From Trochalopteron elliotii (taxonomy: Eukaryota > Chordata > Aves > Passeriformes > Leiothrichidae): 64,000 nucleotides of DNA. Shown in pieces: positions 1 through 12,082 of the stretch. A program made the position numbers and the translations under genes. Each line of letters begins with the position of its first letter. The first letter of the stretch is position 1. The stretch lies in contig JANPWX010000076.1 of NCBI GenBank assembly GCA_024734555.1, positions 593,527-657,526 of the forward strand, in the 5' to 3' direction. The notes below the pieces were generated by a model. That model ran no database searches, had not been told where the DNA came from, and saw only the letters and a program-made list of their open reading frames with translations.

Positions 1-1803
1 GTTCTGTGTATTTCTTTAAAGTCATTTCCATACTCAGGCAGATACTGACAGTTTCTTTTTCATGATCCTTATACTTGTTATCATATAGTGATTTTAGTGG
101 TTGCTCTGTGCAGAGATAGGAGTTAGACTTGATGATCCTTGTCGGCTCCTTCCAACTCAGGATATTCTATGATCCTACTTAAAAGATCATATAAATATGA
201 CCACTCAACACTGCAAAATAAACAGAATTAAACAACATTTTGCAGTTCGACTTGAAATGAATACTTTGAATTGCTCTAGTGTTGTTCTTAAGATGCCAAA
301 AGGAGATTAAAAAGAGCAAGCAAAGGAAATTTTTTTTGCTCTGGTTTCATACTTAAGCATGTTTTAAAACTAATAACCATGAAAAAGAGAAAGGATCACA
401 ATAACTGCAGCCAATATTTGTACATACGTTTTGTATAATGATTATCAATGTCAAGCTGGTATGAAGAAGCAGAGATAATATTTGCAGAAAGCAGCTTGTT
501 TACAGCTGTACTGTACTGTTACAGTTATCACAATCTGTCCTATTTACATCAGAAGCCAGTATGTATTAGCAGTCATTTTTCAGCATATTCTGTTCAGGAT
601 ACAGTCCTGGGAGGAGAGCATGTGGTTCATGCTTACTCTCTTGAAGAAATAAGAGCACTTCAGCGCCTCATAAAACTACTGTTTAATCATTTAAATTATG
701 TCACACTTACAACTGATGAAAAATCAGAGGTGGAATTCAAGCTAGCTATTCTGCAGCCAGCTTTAAATGAATGACCTTCTTCCCATCTTCTTTCTAACTT
801 CCAGCAATATTAAACAGACACAACTAAACTAGTTAATTACAAGTGAATAACTTCAATATTGCACCCGAATGTATATTCACCCTTTAGAAAAGGAGGACAA
901 AAATGTGACAGGTTGTTGTGTGAACTTTTACATCAACATTACTTCAATATTCTTTTTCAGGCTACCCATAATGACAAATTAAAGTACATTTCAAAGGAAT
1001 AAGTTCAGACTACACAGTACAGAATTCCTCAACATTTGCCCATACTTCTTCCTTCAGCCCCTACAGCTCTGCTTCCTTTACATACAGGAAACGGGACTAT
1101 GGAGACTGAAGAAAAAAGCATTTCCAGGAATTTCATGTATGGACATGTCCTTCAGAAACACAGGTAGGTGAGTTCTGCTGTATCTACATGTCTGTGAAGG
1201 CATGTGCACTTGAGCAACATATTTCAGTATCAACTTGACAGTAAAGGCCTGAATTTAGAGCACTATCTCTACTGGATATTTAAAAATATAAAAGGCACTT
1301 CACCAAAAAGTCATTGCATCAAATTTATCACAGAAGTCAATGGAAGCTAAGAACTTCCAGACTTAACACTTGAATAATTAAAAGCAAATTAAGGTCAATC
1401 CAATCATAACTGATGAATCAGCTCATCAATTTAGCCCATCAGAACTAATTACGTGGAAAAACAGATGGTATTTCCATAGGAGTGCCAGGCATTTCAGCAG
1501 ATTTGGGTTTTTTAGTGAAAGAAGACAATTTCTTTCCACTGTGCATCAGTAAATAGGAAGTTTCTGTATCTTGTTCATCTTTTGGAGCTTAACAGTCACA
1601 GACACTCCCAGTGGAAAAGTAAGGCAATGATGTCGACAGCACAATAAAGGTCTTCATCCCAGCACATTCCAAAAACAGTTCAGAAAACTATTCAGACCTG
1701 TTTTAGCATTCATTTCTGATTGTTTTTCCTCAGAAATTAAAAACAAACAAACAAACAAAACTGTATAAAACATGAACAAATTATAATAAAAAGTCATACA
1801 AAC
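1..1803 (-). other. DST intron downstream of the last visible exon
   Basis: AT-rich intronic sequence. It holds the CR1 tail at 100-176 and a chance-looking 108-codon plus-strand open frame at 448-774 with no recognisable domain. I searched the minus strand for the next DST exon and did not see it. Confidence 0.7.
100..176 (+). mobile_element. CR1 LINE 3' tail fragment
   Basis: Contains CTTGATGATCCTTGTCGGCT followed by CCTTCCAACTCAGGATATTC and TATGATCC, the terminal segment of avian CR1 retrotransposons. Antisense to DST. Confidence 0.85.
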
Positions 1804-1997
1804 CTATTTTCAATTTGAGAATGAACATTTTGCCACCTCTCAGCCAACTGATCGACTTTTTCTTTATGCCAGTCAAAGTCAAGATCACGTTCCTTGTGCA
1901 TTTTAAACATCTGATCACTGATCATCTTTGCCTTCTGCAGTTCATCCTCTAAGGCATGGAATGTTTGTCTTTTCTCATCTACTTCAGATCTCCATTG
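1804..1997 (-). CDS. DST: DST exon: last plakin exon in the window
   Basis: 194 nt encoding [64 protein letters not shown] and two bases of Arg. Acceptor ctag|CAATGG, donor AATAG|gtttgt. The following exon must lie before position 1; I could not find it in 1-1,803. Confidence 0.96.
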
Positions 1998-2693
1998 CTA
2001 GTAGGTGATAAAAAAGTTGTAAATAACTTCTAAATTATGACACTATTTTATAAACTAGTATTTTATACAAGTATGCTGTATAAATGAATCAATAAAAATG
2101 TTTCAATGAATATTTTACTTCTACTTCCTCAAATACTCAAGTGGCACCAGAATGGGTCTGAAGCAATAAACTGCAAAATAATTCTAAGTAACAGCAATCC
2201 CCACAACACATAGATCAAAACACAGAGATCAAATGAACACATTCACCTTCTAAACTACAGCATTCAAAACAAATTATTAGGCAGATGCCAATCCTTCTAT
2301 CTAGCAAAAAAAAGCATTACTCATAATTTGTAATACAAAAATTATAAATTTTTAGAAAATATAAAATGCTTATGTTACGCTAAGTATATGCTACCTTCTG
2401 AAGAGCAAAGAAAAATCTTACTGCAGCATTAGAAAGTATCAATTTTGCAAATTCAGATACTTAAAAGCATTTAGCAACAGCAGGAAAATGCTTTCAACCT
2501 ATCCAAATCCTAATGCTCCAAAGCTGCCATTTTTTTTCTGAAATGTCAATCCTAATACCATCTAAAATTAAATACACAAATCAATGTTTGATACACTATA
2601 GAGTGTGGCATAATGAAATCAGATGTTACAAGACAGATAGCATTTGTCTTATTTTTTTGATTTGCCCATGAAAAGGCACCAGCCAGCTCTTAC

Positions 2694-2832
2694 CTTTAAT
2701 GTGCCCATCAGATTTTCTATATTGTTTTTGTCAGCTGTTACTGCCTCTTCTTCACACAGCTTAGTTTCGTAGTGTTTTACTAATGATTCTGCTGTTTGGG
2801 TGTTCGTCAGCACCAAATTTATAGTTTTTAAT
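2694..2832 (-). CDS. DST: DST exon: plakin domain spectrin repeat
   Basis: 139 nt, one base completes Lys, then [46 protein letters not shown]. Acceptor tcag|ATTAAA, donor AAAG|gtaaga. Confidence 0.96.
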
Positions 2833-3041
2833 CTGAAAAACAGAGCCCCTGTTAACTAAACCATCAATATCACCACAACACATTTGTGTTTTTCAGCCTT
2901 TTCATGTCACAGGATACCCCTTTAACAAAGTTAAAATGCTAACTCCCTTTTCCTTGATCAGTATTCCTCATACTAATAGTTTTAATTTAAGAGAAAACTG
3001 TGAACTGAAACATGTGTGATGGAAGACAGCCTAGTACGTAC

Positions 3042-3220
3042 TTATCTATGAAAATGGAAGACATGGAGTAAACTTGGTTCATGTTTTGTATAACAACATT
3101 GAGTTCAGAGCGCAGAGTAGGGACTGAAGGTGAGCCAGCAGCTTGACTGAAAAACTCTTCACATTTTTCTGTGATGACTCCCAAGTCATCCTTCAGTCGA
3201 TCCAGTTCTTTCTTCAGTTT
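3042..3220 (-). CDS. DST: DST exon: plakin domain spectrin repeat
   Basis: 179 nt encoding [59 protein letters not shown] and two bases of Lys. Acceptor acag|AAACTG, donor GATAA|gtacgt. Confidence 0.96.
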
Positions 3221-3544
3221 CTGTAAAATGAAAGGTGATTGATAGTGCTTTCATCCTCTATCAACCTGATACATACTCTACATATCACTATGAGAACAGG
3301 TCTGCCCTTCTTTGCTTTGATGACAACATAACTGAATAAAATTGAAGGGAAATGTATGTGTAATAGGGAAACCAATGGAGCTGCCATTCCTCAGCATCTT
3401 TTTGCTCACAAATACAAGATAAATATTTGACTCCTCTTTTCAAGATACACTGCAAACCTTCCTGGCTTACACTCAAAAGTCAGGATAAATTTATTTTTTA
3501 AATAAAACTTTTCCTAGGTAAAACAGACCTTCTCAAAGGCTCAC

Positions 3545-3702
3545 CTCTTGCTCTGAAATCCTAAGCACATTTTCATGTACATCATCCCTTTCCATTGGCG
3601 TCCGGATCTGCCGTATTAACCGCTCCTCACAACTCTCCAGTCGTAGTCTGATATTTCTGACTTCAGAGATGTACAGATTGTAAATAGATTCTTCCTGCTC
3701 CT
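3545..3702 (-). CDS. DST: DST exon: plakin domain spectrin repeat
   Basis: 158 nt, first two bases complete Glu, then [52 protein letters not shown]. Acceptor aacag|AGGAGC, donor GAG|gtgagc. Confidence 0.96.
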
Positions 3703-4675
3703 CTGTTGAAAGAATTAAGGCGCGTGTTAGCCAGCAAAGTCATCATGTCATTTTCACCATAACTTCTCATACTTTTTATAAAGTCATTGCTCTATAGATC
3801 TTTTCATGACTGGCCAAAATGACATCAGTTTCCACTGAAATTTTGGTTATAAAGCAAATCTTAAGAACTCTTATTTTTTCTTTTTATTAAATCATCCCCT
3901 CACACATAAGAAATCACTATCTGTGATCAGTAATTTTCTGATTCTGTGATTCTGCACAGGCATTACCTCAGTGGAGACATTGCTAAATTCAGTGACTGAT
4001 TCCTTTCATCAGTGGTGTCAGGGACATAAATCCTCTTTCAGATGCACAGGGCACCGTGTCTTTCCTGAAGTTTAGTGAACTTTGCTAATGAAGTAATCAG
4101 CTTTGCACTACTGTATTTCTTTAAGTCATCAATTACCCAACAGTAAATCAGAAGAGCTATTTTAAGCTTTCTGTTCTCACTGTATTAATACAGTGTTAAT
4201 TAGAGTTAAGAATGCAGTAACTACAGGCATCCTGTGGAGCTAGGAAAATAGCTAGGATGTTTTCCTTGCCTTAACAGGGTGAAAAAAAGTTCCAATTCTG
4301 TGTCCTGGTTTGGGACACCTTAGGACGTTCTCTTACAAAGTCAATAAAGTAATCAAGCTGTTTTTCCAGCATTCAAAAACAAGGAAAGCAGGACTAATCA
4401 GTGAGCTCTAATTAACATAATAAATTCTTAAGAGTAAAATATTTTGTAGCATTTGTATGTTATGTACACATCAGTATTTTCATATAGCTTAATATATACA
4501 AAATTTTTTTAAAAAATAAGAGCTCTACACAATGCAATTGCACACACTGTATAAATTACTCTGTTCAAAAGAACACAGGCAGTAACTATATCACCATGAT
4601 AAAAAGAGATTTCAAGATCAAGAACAAAACCTCTCTCATAACGGCATCTTTTTACTGTTCTAAGCTAAGTTTTAC

Positions 4676-4859
4676 CTCTTTCTGCAGACTTGAGAAGCTC
4701 TTGATAGTATTGCTTGCAAACATTAACTTCCCTTTCCAGCTGTGCCGTATCGGAGCTTGTGAAGACTTTGGACTCCTGGCTGTCTTCCACAAAATCATCA
4801 AAGCGGGACTGTAAATTGCTTAGGACCTGCTGATGCTCACCTGGCAGCATTGTCTTTAT
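4676..4859 (-). CDS. DST: DST exon: plakin domain spectrin repeat
   Basis: 184 nt encoding [61 protein letters not shown] and the first base of Glu. Acceptor gcag|ATAAAG, donor AGAG|gtaaaa. Confidence 0.97.
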
Positions 4860-5026
4860 CTGCAACAGATTATGGACCCAAAGCACAGTCAGCAATGGTG
4901 CATCACTCACACAGTTCCTGCGATGCTTTTTATCAGAAAGCAATGCTGATCAATTATTAAGATGGTAAAGTCATAGAATTGAGGTTCTGAAAGCTCACTG
5001 TTCCTTAGCTGGCATCTACTTGACTA

Positions 5027-5070
5027 TTTTTATTATAATTATTACAATAATTATAATTATTTTTATTATT
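5027..5070. repeat. AT-rich microsatellite-like tract
   Basis: TTTTTATTATAATTATTACA followed by ATAATTATAATTATTTTTAT, imperfect TTA/ATA repeats with local dyad symmetry in the intron between the exons at 5,385 and 4,676. Confidence 0.7.
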
Positions 5071-5384
5071 GAGCTGATAATTTACACTCAACATAAAATC
5101 CTTTCCAATCTTTCACATCAGGAATGGCCTCTGTTAAGCCAACCCTACATTCATTTCTCCCATCTAATACCATGCAACAACAAACAATACCAAGGACAAG
5201 TACGGACACTTCAAGAATTATCTCAGAGTCCTCTTTGCAACAATAACAGTGATAAATTAGGGAGGAAAGTGTTGTTTTTGGTATTGCAAATATTATTTGC
5301 AACAGTTTGTGATTTCACATAGTTTTTGTCATCCTATGACTTCCTAGCAAGAGGTTAAGAGCCCTTCCTAGTCATAACACTTAC

Positions 5385-5511
5385 AGAAGCAACATTGCCA
5401 GCTCGAACAGCTTCAATTTCATTTGTCAGGTAATGCCAGGACACCACACTCTTCATGTTTACATGTGACTCGTGCCAAAGGGCCAGAACATTCTGAAACT
5501 GCTGTTCAATC
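5385..5511 (-). CDS. DST: DST exon: spectrin repeat after SH3
   Basis: 127 nt, first base completes Arg, then [42 protein letters not shown]. Conserved SVVSWHYL motif. Acceptor ttcag|GATTGA, donor TCT|gtaagt. Confidence 0.96.
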
Positions 5512-5676
5512 CTGAAACAAAAAAATTTCAACTTCAGATCAGGGTAACACATGAAAACGAAAAAGAAACAAACAAAACCCCAAACAAACACAACAAAAAC
5601 TGTGAGATATTCTTTAAACCCAAGCTTCATGTAAGTGAATTTTAATAGAAAATAGGGAGTTTCACTTTGTCCCTAC

Positions 5677-5831
5677 CTGTTGGCTGTATCTATTGCTTCT
5701 TTGTTTGGTGGAGGAACTGTAAAGCACACAGATGGAACCATGGCCTCATTACCACTTGGGCTAATGACTTTCCATTTAGCACGATGGGAGTTGTTCGCTA
5801 AGACACACTCATCATCTTTGTAAATAGTTAT
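5677..5831 (-). CDS. DST: DST exon: SH3 domain
   Basis: 155 nt encoding [51 protein letters not shown] and a split Arg. Plakin SH3 domains are known to be atypical, packing on the neighbouring repeat and lacking parts of the proline-ligand site. Acceptor ctag|ATAACT, donor CAG|gtaggg. Confidence 0.96.
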
Positions 5832-6084
5832 CTAGTATTAACAGAAAAGCAGAATAATTTCATGAGCCAAGCATTACAAAATAATTGTACAAAGCACTTC
5901 TGCAAATGCTGTCAACAAATAAGCAACAGAACAACAAAACCAATGTTCTAACCAAAGGATTTGCTCTTGTTTACTAGGGTGGAAGAAATTTACAGCCCAG
6001 CTTTCTCCAGGAACATGGTAATTAACAAAACTTTAGCTGAATTCTTACAACTGTAATTGGTTTGAGGAAATTTTAGTTTCTAAC

Positions 6085-6237
6085 CTCAATTTGTCTATAG
6101 TCACAGATGGCTTTAATTGGAATGGATGTTTTGAGTGCACAGTCAGGATTCCTTGGCTTCAGCTGAATTATTGCCTTTGCTCTTCCCACAAGGCCTGCTA
6201 CTGTGCTCTTATACTGCAAGAGTTGTTCTTTTTCTTC
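6085..6237 (-). CDS. DST: DST exon: spectrin repeat and start of SH3
   Basis: 153 nt, phase 0, encoding [51 protein letters not shown]. The segment from about [11 protein letters not shown] is the first strand of the SH3 inserted in the central spectrin repeat of plakins. Acceptor ctag|GAAGAA, donor GAG|gttaga. Confidence 0.96.
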
Positions 6238-6596
6238 CTAGAACAGTTAAGAAAAGAATATGTCATAAGAGATGTCCAGAATACAGTACTGCCTCTTTGA
6301 TCCTGTTACGCATTTTTTCCCTGACTCCTTCTACTGTGCTCCCTAAAAGTAACATATTTTCCAAAAGCAAAGTATCTTTCTGAAGCCGCAGTCTTCCCAC
6401 ATCTGGTATTGTAAATATAAATAAATAGAACTGTATTATAAAGTTATGAAAAATATTAATTTATTTAAAAGTTCTGAAAAAAACAGCGTTTTTTCCTTTA
6501 CTTTAAATGAATAATGTAAACACATTTTGTATCCCACCACACACATTTCTTGTTTCATTGTAACTCCTGCTAATAGCATCCCACCAAAGATCTTAC

Positions 6597-6722
6597 CATA
6601 GATTCCTGGACAAGGTCTTCCAGCCTATGAAGACTGCTTGATCTGTCACAACTGTATTTTCGGTATATGGTATCTTTTAAATTCTTCAAATATTCCATGG
6701 CATCTTTGGCATCGCTGAAAAA
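6597..6722 (-). CDS. DST: DST exon: spectrin repeat just before SH3
   Basis: 126 nt, phase 0, encoding [61 protein letters not shown] is a conserved plakin segment. Acceptor cctag|TTTTTC, donor ATG|gtaaga. Confidence 0.96.
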
Positions 6723-8022
6723 CTAGGACAAAATAATTATCTAGGTTATTTTTAAACAACCTAAAAAATACAGAATCAGCTACAGTGAAGTTTACAAGTG
6801 CTGTCTTTTAAAACAATTTTTTCTCATCACTTGAAGTGACCACTGCACCACACTCAGCTATTCATGATCTCATGTATAAATGTACTCTTCAAAAAAGCAC
6901 ACACTGTTAACACCAGTTATTCTTGGTACGAGCTACATTCAAAATTAATTTCGCAGTTACTGAACCGACAGTTAATGACCACTCCTGCAATGAAAAAATT
7001 TATTAAGCCAATCTTGCTTTCCTTGGAATTATAATTACTTTCATATAGAAAGCACAGACAAAGCCTATAAACTATAGAAACTAGCTGCAAAATCCAGGCA
7101 GCTGGGGCAAACATTTTGTGCAGGTAGGGAAATGAGCTGCCACACTCGGCTGTTCTGCAAGGGCATTTGCAAACAAAGGGTCCTGGTTAGGCACGATTGG
7201 GAAGGGTAATCCCATTCTCTCCTTTAAGCCTCATTTCTCAAATCCAGAATTCCAGTTTGTTCCTCCTGCCACAAGGAGCTCAAATTGCTTTGTCTTCTCC
7301 AGTGTCCCATTCCTAACTTTGGGTTCTCATCCTTCTTAGTCCAAAGGCATCTCACCCCTTCATCACCTCCCTTTCTCTTCAACCACACAGACCAGAAGAC
7401 ACTAAGGATTCACCCTTATAATTTAAATGTTTTAAATGAGTAGATTTAAAAACAAACAAACAAAACCAATTAAAAAACTCCTCTGTCTATCATGCTCATC
7501 CAAGTGACTTCATCATTTGCTGAGTATGTGAATGGGTGACGATGAGATAATCAGATGGGTGTTTCATGGGATGTGTCTGCTGTCAATGTGTTCTCTGCTC
7601 TGGTTATTATCAATGCTGCACATTCCATTTTGCTTTGAGTAGTCCTGGAATAACCATCTAGAATATGTCCTCCCACAGCCATCACTAACCACCCTCCACG
7701 CTACATCATCCACAGAAGCTCCATTGACAGCACTTGTGCTCAACAGGGAGAGAACAAGGTTTCATTCTCAGAGTCTCAACTTGCAGCTGCAGCACTGCAA
7801 AAAATCTCAGGCCAGATTTTCATCTGCTGTGAACTGACACAACTGTAGTGAAGAAATAGAGTTGTGGCAACACTGTGGGAGCATGGCTTATCATCTAGTG
7901 ATGTACAAGATGAATGTCAATTCTACAATTACTGTGAGAGAACAACTAGAGCTTTTGGTAGAACTTTTTGGCTATGAACAAGACTTAAAATATTTCATAT
8001 TCTGATTGATTTACTTTCTTAC

Positions 8023-8118
8023 CTCAAAATATGCAGCATTTTCTCTCAAATGTTGTTCAACACAGTGGCAAAGCTGAAGAATCCAGCTCCATTGTGTCTG
8101 CATTGCAGCTCTATAGGC
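8023..8118 (-). CDS. DST: DST exon: plakin domain spectrin repeat
   Basis: 96 nt, phase 0, encoding [32 protein letters not shown]. The [11 protein letters not shown] sequence is highly conserved in plakins. Acceptor taaag|GCCTAT, donor GAG|gtaaga. Confidence 0.97.
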
Positions 8119-8619
8119 CTTTAAGGAAGGGAGATATATTTTACAAATGGAAATGAAAACTAAACCTTGCACACCTTTACAGAATTTAGGAAACACAAAA
8201 GTAATGCAGCAAACACAGACAGCTAAAACCTGACCACCTCACCCTGGAAAATTAAGTTGCAGCAAAGAAAATTCCAATTAGATGTGAGAAAGAGACCCAG
8301 TCACTACAGCATAGTCAAACATTACAAAACTTGCCAAAAGGGACTGTGAAATCATTATCCTCTGGCCTGGTCAGAATTAGGCCAAACAAATCCCGCTGGC
8401 AGCTCAGCTCCTGAGGTTCCTCCAGTCTACGCTCATCTGCAACTCTGTGTGCCTATTTACTCAATCTAAATAGCTGGAGTCCTGCCTGGATACAACTCGT
8501 ACATTAAAGTAGCGCTGAACAATGCACCATTAACCCTCCCCAGGCCTGTGGGCGATGCCCGATTCCGTGTGGCCGCGGCGCAGGAACGCAAAGCGCCCCA
8601 GGAGCCGCACGCGCCCTCG

Positions 8620-8634
8620 CCAGCAGGGGGCGCT
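8620..8634 (+). promoter_or_regulatory. CTCF-type motif in a mini CpG cluster
   Basis: CCAGCAGGGGGCGCT is a full match to the CTCF core consensus, forward orientation. It sits at the edge of an isolated GC-rich patch (about 8,540-8,640) with roughly a dozen CpGs in an otherwise AT-rich DST intron. CTCF is the vertebrate insulator and loop-anchor protein; binding in vivo is inferred. Confidence 0.75.
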
Positions 8635-9793
8635 CCTGCCTTTGGGAAATCCCCCCAAAACTCGGGGTTTCAACTCCTGTCATTCCCAGTTATAAACAGT
8701 TTTTCCATTGTCTTCCAGGAATTTCAAATTGACGCACTAGGGCATATATCGTTCTGCAGAAAAGGATAACTTCTTTAAAAAATATTTTTTATAACTATCC
8801 CAATATAGCACCACTGGAGACAGCATAACCTGCACAGTCATCGTGACTGCAATGGTCTGGTTTCATAACAGGCATCCTCAGTGCATTTATACAGTAGGCC
8901 AATGGGAACCCATCTGAACAGCCTATACTTCTAAAGAATAGAATTGCCCACATTACATAAAAAGTCATTTATTGTTCAAAGTCGATGTCATGAGAAGGAA
9001 GGAAAGGAGAGGTTTTCTTCATGTTTCCCATTTTTGCATATGTAAACTTGTAGAGCTGAAGAACAATAAAAATACATTCCCTCTGACTTTTTTCATTCTT
9101 CTATAATAAATCAGCTTCTTATTGTTTCCGTCTTTACCACCCACTGTCTGTATCTATTCTTTCCTTGAAGGTCTACAAGGAAAAGTGTTTTCATTCTCCT
9201 TTGAAAACCTGTTAGGACCTTACAACAGCTACAATAATTTTTTCTGTAAATTTTTTGCATATATAACATAGAGCTAGATTCAAGCCTGAAGTAAATCTTA
9301 TCACCTGGTCAGATCCAGACATCCAAACAGTTTCATAATTCCCTGACAAGTAAGTTATGAAACCAACCCTAAATCACAATAGGAACTTGCTCATACAGTA
9401 AGTGACAACAAAAGCTCTTATTGAAATTTTTTTCAATCCAACAAGAAAGAAATCACATAAGGACCATTCCGTGCCCTCAGTCTGTCAATGCAATTTGTAT
9501 CAACAACTCTAGAATTGTATGACCAGAAACATCTATACAGAGCAATTAATTTTAGAGGTTAAGGAGATTTAATCTAAGCAATCCAAGATACAACCATAAC
9601 TTCATAAAAGCGTTTTTACTTTTTGGAAACTGGAAGATAAATACAACAGAGATGCTGAAGAGGAAATTTTAATAGGCCCCTTTAGTTTAGAATCTTGTCT
9701 AATTTTCTCTAAGTTTGCCTTCTTTTCCCCCAAAACTCAGCTTGTTTAAATCCCAGAACTTCTCCTGTTGTGGTGCTGCTTTTATCAACTTAC

Positions 9794-9898
9794 CTCAATG
9801 GTTAGCCTGGCTGGGTGGTTTTCAAGAAGCAATTGCTCAGCTATTTCTTGTACTGATTTAATAACTTCTTCTTTTTCATCAAGTTCTCTCATTAATTC
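9794..9898 (-). CDS. DST: DST exon: plakin domain spectrin repeat
   Basis: 105 nt, phase 0, encoding [35 protein letters not shown]. Acceptor aaag|GAATTA, donor GAG|gtaagt. Confidence 0.96.
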
Positions 9899-10000
9899 CT
9901 TTATTCAGACAAAAAAAAAAAGTTTTTAGAACTCTCTCTAATTATTAAAGAATTGCTAAATTATTAATAATTCCTTCTGGCATATATTAGCAATACACAC

Positions 10001-10162
10001 TGCATGGTATTCCTTCTTTCTTGTTATATTGGGGTTTCTTTCACTCCAGTCATATGCAACCTCTTCCTCTTCTTTTTCATTCAGCCATATCAACTCTCTA
10101 GTAGCACGAGACACAAAATTGTGAAGAGTATCGAGATGCCTTTCTTGATTTCTTGATGTGTT
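10001..10162 (-). CDS. DST: DST exon: plakin domain spectrin repeat
   Basis: 162 nt, phase 0, encoding [54 protein letters not shown]. The [15 protein letters not shown] motif is diagnostic of spectraplakin plakin domains. Acceptor aaag|AACACA, donor GCA|gtgtgt, a relatively weak donor. Confidence 0.96.
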
Positions 10163-10275
10163 CTTTATTAAAACAAAAAGACAAAGATTTAAAAGAATCA
10201 GAACTTGAAGCTCATCCCTTTTCAGAAATTATGCACACTGAAAAGCTGAACATGGAAGATGTATGGTTAACTTAC

Positions 10276-10353
10276 CAAAAGTTTTGAATACTGACTCTCC
10301 AGTTTGTGCAGTTTTTCTGTATAACTGAGTTTAAGAGGGGCAGTCATCTGGAT
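10276..10353 (-). CDS. DST: DST exon: plakin domain spectrin repeat
   Basis: 78 nt, phase 0, encoding IQMTAPLKLSYTEKLHKLES, QYSKLL. Acceptor atatag|ATCCAG, donor TTG|gtaagt. Confidence 0.95.
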
Positions 10354-10556
10354 CTATATTCAGCATATGAGATCAAAAGACAATAAAAAGGTTAGATATG
10401 TTAAAACATTAGATCTCCTGATTTTATTTTAAGTCATGTAGAGATCAGAAATAAAGGTAAGACTGTGAAACCCAAACACAGTTCTAAAATTCAACATTAG
10501 CTTACAGGACATCCAGTAAGAAAATAATCAAAGAAATGAAGAACATGGTGCAGTAC

Positions 10557-10685
10557 CTCACTGATTTTGGCTTCTTTAAGGCTGGATTCAAATTCCTCAA
10601 CGGCTTTGTGGACATTTTTGTGATTTTCTAAATGGCTTTCAACACTTGGTAAATCTGAACCCCATTCTGCTCGATCAAGTTGAAC
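10557..10685 (-). CDS. DST: DST exon: plakin domain spectrin repeat
   Basis: 129 nt, phase 0, encoding [43 protein letters not shown]. The W and heptad pattern are typical of a spectrin-repeat first helix. Acceptor gtaag|GTTCAA, donor GAG|gtactg. Confidence 0.96.
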
Positions 10686-10772
10686 CTTACAAACAAGAAA
10701 AAAAGATTAGCCATGATTTATAAAAAGTAAATACAATCATTAAAAGTGGACTGCTTCTGCAAAAATCGGTAC

Positions 10773-11235
10773 CTGCATTTCTTCCACCCAGCTCAATAGG
10801 TCCTGGACAAACTTCATGTTCACCTCTTCTTCTGTCAAATTCTGGTCAACAAAAGCTGATTTCATAAGAGGTTTTCTGATTTGCATCAGTTTGAGTGTTT
10901 GCAGAGTCCCACTGTCTACTCCTGTCACATAGCTCTGAATTAACCGTGGTGGGATGCCTGATGGGTAAGCGGGAGTGATGGTTGGTGCCAGTCTGGAAGC
11001 AAGACCTGATGAAAGGCCAGATGTCAAAGTGGAAGAAGTCAAAGGAGGTGTTAAACCTTGTGTCATTGCAGCATTTAGTTCAGGCGTTAGGTTTGTTGTA
11101 AATCCTGAGTTTAAGCTCTCTGTTATTCCTGATATCATCAGCTTTGTCTGCTCTGTGGTCAGCGCGTGCCCCTTGTTGTACACAGAAGAACATTCGGTCC
11201 GTAAGGCCATCAGGTCATCACGAAGTTTTGCAACT
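10773..11235 (-). CDS. DST: DST large plakin exon with Thr/Ser/Leu/Gly-rich linker
   Basis: 463 nt, the longest canonical exon in the window. It encodes [20 protein letters not shown], then a low-complexity linker of degenerate units such as [31 protein letters not shown] and GIPPRLIQ, then returns to helix ([41 protein letters not shown]). The Thr-Ser-Gly-Leu linker interrupting a spectrin repeat is a known dystonin peculiarity. Acceptor atag|AGTTGC, donor CAG|gtaccg. Confidence 0.96.
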
Positions 11236-12082
11236 CTATTCAATTAGAATTTAAAAAAAAAAAATCCCAATGAATGCTTATAATTAAGGTTTATTGTGAT
11301 CAACCGAATAGTGATATGAGCTCACATTATCTCTTACATTTTAGTTGCACTTAAATATTTATAAGCAAGTATTTTTATAAGAAAGTACAAGGAGCATCAG
11401 CTTATAATTCTGTACTGATAATAAACGTGCAAATCAGGCAAAGACTAAAAAAATGGTATGGGCACTAGCATGCACTATACACAGTTCCAGGGAGCAATCA
11501 GCAAACCAGAAATCTTACAAGACACTACATGTTGCAGCAGATCAAACATCTGCCAAGGATTTATGCACTTCATCTCAATCAGTCCAAGGATGAATCCCAA
11601 AGAAACTTTGGAGCCACTTCTTCATAAAACAGAATTATGCAGTTTAAATGCTTCTTTCTGCCAACACTGTACACAGTGCCATACGTAACCTAATGCTACA
11701 CCACTTATTACCTGTTAATATACCTACAGCTGTTACCAGAAATGTAGCTAGCTGTTACGAGCCTCCATTTAAAAAATCAAAGTTAGTAAATTCTAAATGT
11801 ATTTTACGTGCAATATAACAAGCTACCATCTTTACACACAGATATCTAGTAAACTTAAACATTAGGTCATGTTCAGGGGTTGACTTCATTTTCATAAATA
11901 AGTACAAATGTTGTCTTCAACATTTGTGGGCAACGCACACACCAGAACATCTAGATGATATTTGGGTGCCCAGTGACAGAGCACAAAATTTATGCATAGT
12001 TATAAAGAACCGAAAATTTTGTCCATAATGGGAATCCATATTTGGGACATTTATTTATTCACATAAACATACTGTAAAGTAC
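11236..12082 (-). other. DST intron, no distinct element
   Basis: AT-rich intron between the large linker exon and the exon at 12,083; nothing recognisable. The next intron, 12,238-12,563, is similar. Confidence 0.7.

Larger units (their letters stand above)
1998..6596 (-). other. Short introns of the plakin block, 3' part
   Basis: Introns of roughly 150-970 bp separate the exons from 6,597 down to 1,804. Those over 300 bp are 1,998-2,693, 3,221-3,544, 3,703-4,675, 4,860-5,384 and 6,238-6,596. Apart from the AT-rich tract at 5,027 they contain nothing I can name. Confidence 0.75.
6723..9793 (-). other. Two DST introns with an embedded GC-rich patch
   Basis: Introns 6,723-8,022 and 8,119-9,793. 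Mostly AT-rich and unremarkable except the CpG cluster and CTCF-type motif at 8,540-8,640. A plus-strand open frame at 8,548-8,769 crosses that patch but lacks any coding signature. Confidence 0.7.

Noticed and set aside
448..774. 108-codon plus-strand open frame
   Set aside because: No domain, homolog or splice context recognised; length is within chance for a 64-kb six-frame scan of AT-rich DNA.
8548..8769. Plus-strand open frame over the CpG cluster
   Set aside because: GC-driven; better explained as a regulatory patch with a CTCF-type site.
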